A stretch of 46,869 bases of DNA from contig JAQVEG010000019.1 in assembly GCA_028697725.1 (NCBI GenBank), positions 1-46,869 on the forward strand, written 5' to 3'. Positions 42,563-46,869 of the stretch are shown in pieces. The position numbers and the translations under genes were made by a program. The stretch is from Anaerostipes sp. (GTDB lineage Bacteria; Bacillota; Clostridia; Lachnospirales; Lachnospiraceae). Position 1 is the first letter of the stretch; every line of letters begins with the position of its first letter. The notes under the pieces were generated by a model. That model made no database searches. It saw only the letters and a list, made by a program, of their open reading frames with translations, and was not told the DNA's origin.

Positions 42563-42674
42563 GCTTGTCACCTCTTTTTATCTTAATTAGTAATACGGGA
42601 GGCTTTGGCCCTTCCATCCATTTTTTTATTGATAGAGCAGCTCCACCGATAAATAACCAATCTGAAAAGCCCAT
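42537..42674 (-). CDS. 45-aa small protein or peptide upstream of the response regulator
   Basis: A short frame beginning MGFSDWLFIGGAALSIKK with an excellent ribosome site (AGGAGGTAATGTAATG) and ending inside the response regulator gene (26-bp overlap). Residues 5-14 are hydrophobic and could dip into the membrane; the remainder is basic (KKWMEGPKPP, KIKRGDKHD). It has no export leader with a double-glycine site and no cysteine, so it is not a classical AgrD or lantibiotic precursor. It may be a leader for translational coupling, a small membrane adaptor, or a signal. Translation is well supported, function is not. Confidence 0.6.
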   Translation of the reverse strand: MGFSDWLFIGGAALSIKKWMEGPKPPVLLIKIKRGDKHDTHSNMR

Positions 42675-42691
42675 TACATTACCTCCTAGCA

Positions 42692-42840
42692 TCATCTTAG
42701 CGTGGTTAAAACCTTTTCGATTAGTGCTATGTCCGCTGGCAAACATTGAACATCATATAACTGTTCGTAATTTAACCATTTACCTGCTTCAACTTCTATC
42801 AAATCTATTTTCCCACTGATAATTTCACACCAGAAACAAC
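42692..42840 (-). pseudogene. C-terminal remnant of a NUDIX (MutT-type) hydrolase
   Basis: The minus strand encodes CFWCEIISGKIDLIEVEAGK, WLNYEQLYDVQCLPADIALI and EKVLTTLR before TGA at 42692-42694. This is the C-terminal third of 8-oxo-dGTP/CTP pyrophosphohydrolases (pattern HCYWC....G.......A.WL....L....LPAD...I). The catalytic NUDIX box is gone and a stop lies just upstream in frame. It sits between the unknown 121-aa gene and the regulator operon, marking a deletion junction. Confidence 0.78.
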
Positions 42841-42870
42841 TCTAACTGTTTTAGTATTTTTAACTACTCT

Positions 42871-43236
42871 TTAATACCAAGCAACAGTTCCTTGATTAGG
42901 AGTATTCCCTTCTTCCAATTCTTCACGAAGCCTACGTATTGCATGATCAGCATATTGGTACCATTCTTCATCATTCTTAGCAATAGGCAGTTCTTCTTCG
43001 CTAAACGGCTGTTCTCCATTTTCAACACGCATTTCATTTATCGCATTACGCATCTCATTTAACTCATCTACTGATGTTCTACAAAGGAAATCTTCCTCTG
43101 CAGCAACATCAAGAGTGATACTTTTGTGAACTAAATCAACTGTTATTATACCCGGCTTACTCTCCATATGATTTTCCGGATAATACTTGTAAACCACAAT
43201 AGTGGTGTTTTTGTTTTCAACAAAATATGTAACCAT
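42871..43236 (-). CDS. hypothetical 121-aa acidic protein
   Basis: Not recognised. The N-terminal half looks like beta strands (TTIVVYKYYPENH, GIITVDLVHKSITLDV); the second half is helical and acidic (SVDELNEMRNAINEMRVENG, YADHAIRRLREELEEG). No membrane segment or signal peptide. The best ribosome site, AAGGAGG, is 24 nt from the ATG with a small hairpin between them. It lies in an accessory stretch between a NUDIX remnant and a broken HEPN-like gene and could belong to the same cargo as the glycosyltransferase upstream. Confidence 0.65.
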   Translation of the reverse strand: MVTYFVENKNTTIVVYKYYPENHMESKPGIITVDLVHKSITLDVAAEEDFLCRTSVDELNEMRNAINEMRVENGEQPFSEEELPIAKNDEEWYQYADHAIRRLREELEEGNTPNQGTVAWY

Positions 43237-43267
43237 ATATTCTTACCACTAAAGTGGCCCTCCTTGA
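43237..43267 (-). promoter_or_regulatory. ribosome site separated from its start codon by a hairpin
   Basis: AAGGAGG (43261-43267) is followed by the perfect hairpin CCACT-tt-AGTGG (43248-43259) and then about 11 nt to the ATG of the 121-aa gene. Looping out the hairpin would bring the spacing from 24 to 12 nt. A weaker GGTAAG lies closer to the ATG. Confidence 0.4.
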
Positions 43268-43277
43268 TTCATCATAT

Positions 43278-43787
43278 TTACAAATTCACACACTCCATCA
43301 AATAGTTAATTCTATCTGGCATAATATCTTTACACTACTGTGCTTTATCCAATGTCATAAACTCTGGATGCACTGAAGGATTTCTATACTTTTCAACTAT
43401 ATCATTAATCTTTCTAATGTACTGAGCATTTAATAAGTCGCTTGCCACAGTTGCAATTGTTAAATAATCCTTAAAATCCTGAAGTACAGAACTTTATGAT
43501 ACTAAATTACTATCATTAGTCAATGATAATATTGTATTCATCTGCCCAAGTGTATACTCTGGTTTATCCATCGGTTTTGAGGCTTTTCTGATAGCCTGAA
43601 TAAACTGTCCAGTTTTACGTGTTAAAAACTGAGCTGATTTATCCACGGTGAAAAATCTTTCTAGTTCTCGGCCCTTTCTATGAATAACGTTCCTTGTGTA
43701 TTTATCAAATATTTTCATTAAAAATTCATTTTCCAATGCTCTACATAACTCTAAAATAACTGGTGAGAAATCCGGCTTATCATACAT
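43278..43787 (-). pseudogene. HEPN-like gene broken by two in-frame stops
   Basis: The first 97 codons (43494-43787) are open: SPVILELCRALENEFLMKIF and PEYTLGQMNTILSL are recognisable helices. After TAA at 43494-43496 the same frame continues without shift for 72 more codons to TAA at 43278-43280, with a second stop TAG at 43335-43337. The continuation contains KYRNPSVHPEF: RNPSVH (43368-43385) fits the RxxxxH motif of HEPN ribonucleases. The full product would be about 168 aa. It starts 8 bp after the glycosyltransferase gene. As it stands the motif is cut off, so the gene is probably dead unless the stops are read through or are sequence errors. Confidence 0.75.
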
Positions 43788-43795
43788 TTTTGTCT

Positions 43796-46687
43796 TTACT
43801 CACCGTGTTTACTAATAAAATCTAGAATATATCCATATCTTGACCAAGGAGAATTATCATCCTGCAAGTCGTAAAGATTTAAAACATATGCAAATTGCTT
43901 TTTTAACTGCCCGATTGAAAACCCAGTTTTTCTTAGATCTCTCAACTCATATCCAGATAGAGCCAATTCACGTATATCTTCCTCTTTTTCACATGAATAC
44001 CCATCAATTATTTCAACTAAAGATTTTCCCAAATTATAAAATGCCTTTGCCGTAAATCCTTGCTCTCTAAGTGTAATGATATCAACTCCTTTTATTTCCT
44101 TTAAAACATCTGAAAAAGCCTTTGTACCATAAACCTCCTCTATTTGACTAATTCTAATACCAGCCTTAAGCAGTACTAGTGGAAGGACACCATCATACTG
44201 ATAATTCTCATATTCATTATTAGCAATCCATTCATTTACTGGTAATTCTTTAAAATAATCCTTCCATACAATCTTTTCAGTTTCTAATTCGTCAATAGTA
44301 TATTGTGCCATAAGAAGCCACTTAACATGACATGGACATGATTCAATCATAAACGGTAAGAACCCCCTTATTTGACTAAGCGTTAGTCCTCTCTCCTTAA
44401 GTCGTTTTAACAGTTCAGCTTCAACTGATTTACACAAATACTCTTCCTGATATTCCTCTTCCTCTAATTCGAAGATGATGTCACTCACTAATTCTTGTAA
44501 TATATTTGAATCAATATTTACAGATTTTTTATGATTAAATACCAGATTTTCAGTTTCAAACCCTGCAGCTTCAAGCTGTCGCAATGAGAATCCATTGTCA
44601 GCTAATTCCTTCGCAGAATACCCGCCTTGCTTAAGTGCTTTTGCCGATACCATCGGTTGTATCTGAAGGATATCGTAGATATCAAACGCATGGAAAATCT
44701 CTTCAACAGAATACACTTCTAGGACCGCTTTTGCATCAAACTTTTTTGCAAGATATTTAGGACCAAATTGTTCATACTTACCTAGTTCTGGTGATTCGAT
44801 AATATCTACTAATTCCTCCGCCATTTGTAAAGCGCAAGCAATCTCAGCCTCGGTATAATAACCTGAAAGACTTTCTTTCTCAATCCCAAAGCGCACCAAT
44901 ACATTAATGTCATAATGCTTTTTGTAAAGATTGCGAAAAGAATACCCGTTGTTCAACAGTGCAAAAAGGGAATACTGATTAATTTCATTGTCGGGTATTT
45001 TATGTTCTGTTAATTGCTTTTGTTTTTTTTTAGCTTTTTCTATCAGTTTGTACTCTCCTTCATAAAACTGATCCTCTTCTTCCCAAAATGAACTGGGCAC
45101 ACAATCAGAATAATCAAATCCATACTTAACAGCCTCGATCACATTTAAATATAATCTTTGAATAGTATAGGTATCCATGTATGGCTCCTGTGCATACAAA
45201 AAACGAATGCTCACATCATTTGCACTTATATTTTGAAATAATTGCTCATTACATGTAACCTCTTCAAAATAAAAGAATGATATATGCGAGAAAAAGAATC
45301 TTTGTGCCTCATTGAATGCCTCATTAATCTTCCTTTGGTCAAAAATATTCATGCTTTTAATATCCTGTCCGATTACAAATCGTTCTGCTAACGAAAGTTC
45401 TTGCACTGCTTTTTTTTCTTGACTCTCCGAAACTATTTCTTTATTAATATTTGATTCATCCAGCCAACCAAGCTTCTCTAATATTGTTCCAGCACAATTA
45501 TCCCATGTATAACCCTTTTCAGTTAATAGATTCTTAAGCATTATTGTTTTCTTTTTTGCATTTTCTTGGTCATAATATACTTCTTCTATTTCCTTTGTTG
45601 CTCTCTCTAAATCATCTTCCGAAAAATACGGCTCATCCAGAGAAGCTCTAACACGAATCGAGTGTACAAAACCATCAAGTCCTCTTTCATGTAAGGACTG
45701 AAAAAAGCCACTAGATTGCGATACAATAATAGGAACTCCTGCTGATATGGCTTCTAGCGCCGTAAGTCCAAACCCCTCTTTTGATGAAAGCACTAAGCAT
45801 AATGAATAATTTGCAATTTCCTCCAATAGCCTTGTGTGATCCTTTTCATATGGAATCATTGTAAAGGAATGTATATCTTTGAAATGCTTCTTCACTATAT
45901 CGAACACTTCATTATCTGCGCCTTCACAACTTTTTCCGTATACTTTCATTACACTTTCTTGATTAGATCGCAGTGTGGTAGTAAATTTTGACCATGATGC
46001 AGCAGCTAAAAATATCTGCTTGATTATTGAATTGTTTCGCTTAGTTCCTTCTGCAGACTCTACTCTCCCAAAAGTAACGACGGAAAACGTATTCGGAATA
46101 TACTTTTCTTTGATATTCTCAACATGATATACGCCCGGTAAAATCTCAAATACATTTTCTATTCCACCACGCAAATCTTGCGCGCTTTCTTTTAATAACG
46201 GGCCATTTGAAAAAACAATGTCTGCCGCCTTAAGTCGTTCTCTTTGGTCGCTCTCTTTCTTTTGAGTCTTATCAGTATCCGCATTTACCAAAGGATAATA
46301 TGTACTATAAGACATATGATGAATGACAGCACACCTAGAATCATGCCATCGCTTTTTACATTCGATAGCCTGAAAATCACTGTATGTATCATGTCCAAGC
46401 CACGTTATTGATAAACTAGCATACCCTTTGTTGTTACAATAATCTCTAACTTTTCCGACTATAACCGTAGGAATCTTAAATTCTTCTTCCGTCACACTTA
46501 TTAATTCTATTCCTTCATCTTGATTAACGATTCTAATCTCATCTTCAGAAATATCTGGTGCAAGGCAGATCACATGAGTTTGACCATTCAAATATTGATA
46601 AAAGCCTTTGCACATTTCTCTATTAAAAACATTTATTCCACCATGGGTATACCCCCAACCATCAGCTATAACCACTAACAAGTTCAT
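43796..46687 (-). CDS. GT4-type glycosyltransferase with a long repeat-containing C-terminus
   Basis: A 963-aa protein. Residues ~1-420 are a GT-B glycosyltransferase of the GT4 kind: N-terminal ADGWGYTHGGINVFNREMCKG, acceptor-side SITWLGHDTY and HHMSYS, FSVVTFGRVESAEGTKRN, and the donor motif EGFGLTALEAISAGVPIIVS with the E-x7-E pair. The remaining ~540 residues are helical and include short repeats of the form G(Y/F)S..(E/Q)L...GF, e.g. GGYSAKELADNGFSLRQLEA and SGYELRDLRKTGFSIGQLKK. Ribosome site GGAGGAG. There are no sugar-nucleotide or polymerase genes around it; its only close partner is the broken HEPN-like gene. Role unknown. Confidence 0.85.
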   Translation of the reverse strand: MNLLVVIADGWGYTHGGINVFNREMCKGFYQYLNGQTHVICLAPDISEDEIRIVNQDEGIELISVTEEEFKIPTVIVGKVRDYCNNKGYASLSITWLGHDTYSDFQAIECKKRWHDSRCAVIHHMSYSTYYPLVNADTDKTQKKESDQRERLKAADIVFSNGPLLKESAQDLRGGIENVFEILPGVYHVENIKEKYIPNTFSVVTFGRVESAEGTKRNNSIIKQIFLAAASWSKFTTTLRSNQESVMKVYGKSCEGADNEVFDIVKKHFKDIHSFTMIPYEKDHTRLLEEIANYSLCLVLSSKEGFGLTALEAISAGVPIIVSQSSGFFQSLHERGLDGFVHSIRVRASLDEPYFSEDDLERATKEIEEVYYDQENAKKKTIMLKNLLTEKGYTWDNCAGTILEKLGWLDESNINKEIVSESQEKKAVQELSLAERFVIGQDIKSMNIFDQRKINEAFNEAQRFFFSHISFFYFEEVTCNEQLFQNISANDVSIRFLYAQEPYMDTYTIQRLYLNVIEAVKYGFDYSDCVPSSFWEEEDQFYEGEYKLIEKAKKKQKQLTEHKIPDNEINQYSLFALLNNGYSFRNLYKKHYDINVLVRFGIEKESLSGYYTEAEIACALQMAEELVDIIESPELGKYEQFGPKYLAKKFDAKAVLEVYSVEEIFHAFDIYDILQIQPMVSAKALKQGGYSAKELADNGFSLRQLEAAGFETENLVFNHKKSVNIDSNILQELVSDIIFELEEEEYQEEYLCKSVEAELLKRLKERGLTLSQIRGFLPFMIESCPCHVKWLLMAQYTIDELETEKIVWKDYFKELPVNEWIANNEYENYQYDGVLPLVLLKAGIRISQIEEVYGTKAFSDVLKEIKGVDIITLREQGFTAKAFYNLGKSLVEIIDGYSCEKEEDIRELALSGYELRDLRKTGFSIGQLKKQFAYVLNLYDLQDDNSPWSRYGYILDFISKHGE

Positions 46688-46757
46688 AAAAGTAGCACTC
46701 CTCCAGTCTCAATTCATTACATTTTTCATTCCTCTCGACAACTTCTAATTGAACAAA

Positions 46758-46802
46758 ATCGCTGCGCGATGGCCTGCCCAGGCTATGGCACAACAATTTT
46801 TT
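46758..46802. other. GC-rich stem-loops in the leader of the glycosyltransferase gene
   Basis: In otherwise AT-rich DNA two adjacent hairpins occur: ATCGC-tgc-GCGAT (46758-46770) and ATGGCCTG-cc-CAGGCTAT (46769-46786), followed on the plus strand by TTTTTT (46797-46802). On the plus strand this could be a terminator for something ending nearby; on the minus strand it lies 70-110 bp before the glycosyltransferase start and could act in its leader. The remaining bases of the 182-bp right-edge gap show no clear promoter. Confidence 0.4.
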
Positions 46803-46869
46803 CTAAAATAGGCAGTTGAGTTTCTTTTTAAAAGTATTTATAGTTAAGTTACCACACCAAACTGAATAC

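Overview
The window reads as a low-GC, Gram-positive Clostridia chromosome, probably a gut Lachnospiraceae. This is inferred from AT-rich codon use, strong AGGAGG-type ribosome sites, LytR-CpsA-Psr and GHKL/LytTR families, and very large PAS hybrid kinases; no rRNA or marker gene is present to fix the taxon. No tRNA, rRNA, CRISPR array, integrase or transposase was recognised.

Region 1 (1-4121) is cell envelope: an HtrA-type membrane-anchored protease (minus) diverges from a polyprenyl glycosylphosphotransferase and an LCP-family protein (plus), a typical start of an exopolysaccharide or wall-glycopolymer pathway. Region 2 (4205-17763) is a sensory block. One hybrid kinase lies on the plus strand, then a MarR-GNAT fusion, then three giant hybrid kinases (1443, 1078 and 935 aa) in one minus-strand operon with overlapping genes and a single clear promoter. 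Three of the four kinases share a tandem PAS-like input module just before the kinase core, and no DNA-binding output protein or HPt protein is nearby.

Region 3 (17807-22044) holds an RclA-like flavoprotein behind an Rrf2 regulator with a palindromic operator on its promoter, a membrane diguanylate cyclase and an alpha/beta hydrolase. Region 4 (22258-33927) is a redox island: two GC-richer flavodoxin-like genes, a RhuM-family gene, an Old Yellow Enzyme, a small HTH protein, a LysR-controlled operon (aldo/keto reductase, FMN reductase, lipoprotein flavodoxin-aldo/keto reductase fusion), and a TetR-controlled five-gene operon (flavin reductase, TetR, flavodoxin, aldo/keto reductase, CMD-cupin). 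Both operons carry well-placed palindromic operators. Fragments of deleted genes lie between them.

Region 5 (34028-42674) is a peptide-responsive-looking ABC system: a 45-residue small ORF, LytTR response regulator, GHKL kinase, and two tandem ATPase/FtsX-permease pairs. Region 6 (42692-46869) is accessory DNA: a NUDIX remnant, an unknown 121-aa protein, a HEPN-like gene broken by two in-frame stops ahead of and just after its RNxxxH motif, and a 963-aa GT4 glycosyltransferase fused to a long repeat-bearing C-terminus. This last pair is the best candidate for an undescribed system, but its function is only inferred. All family calls are by eye from motifs; no search was run.
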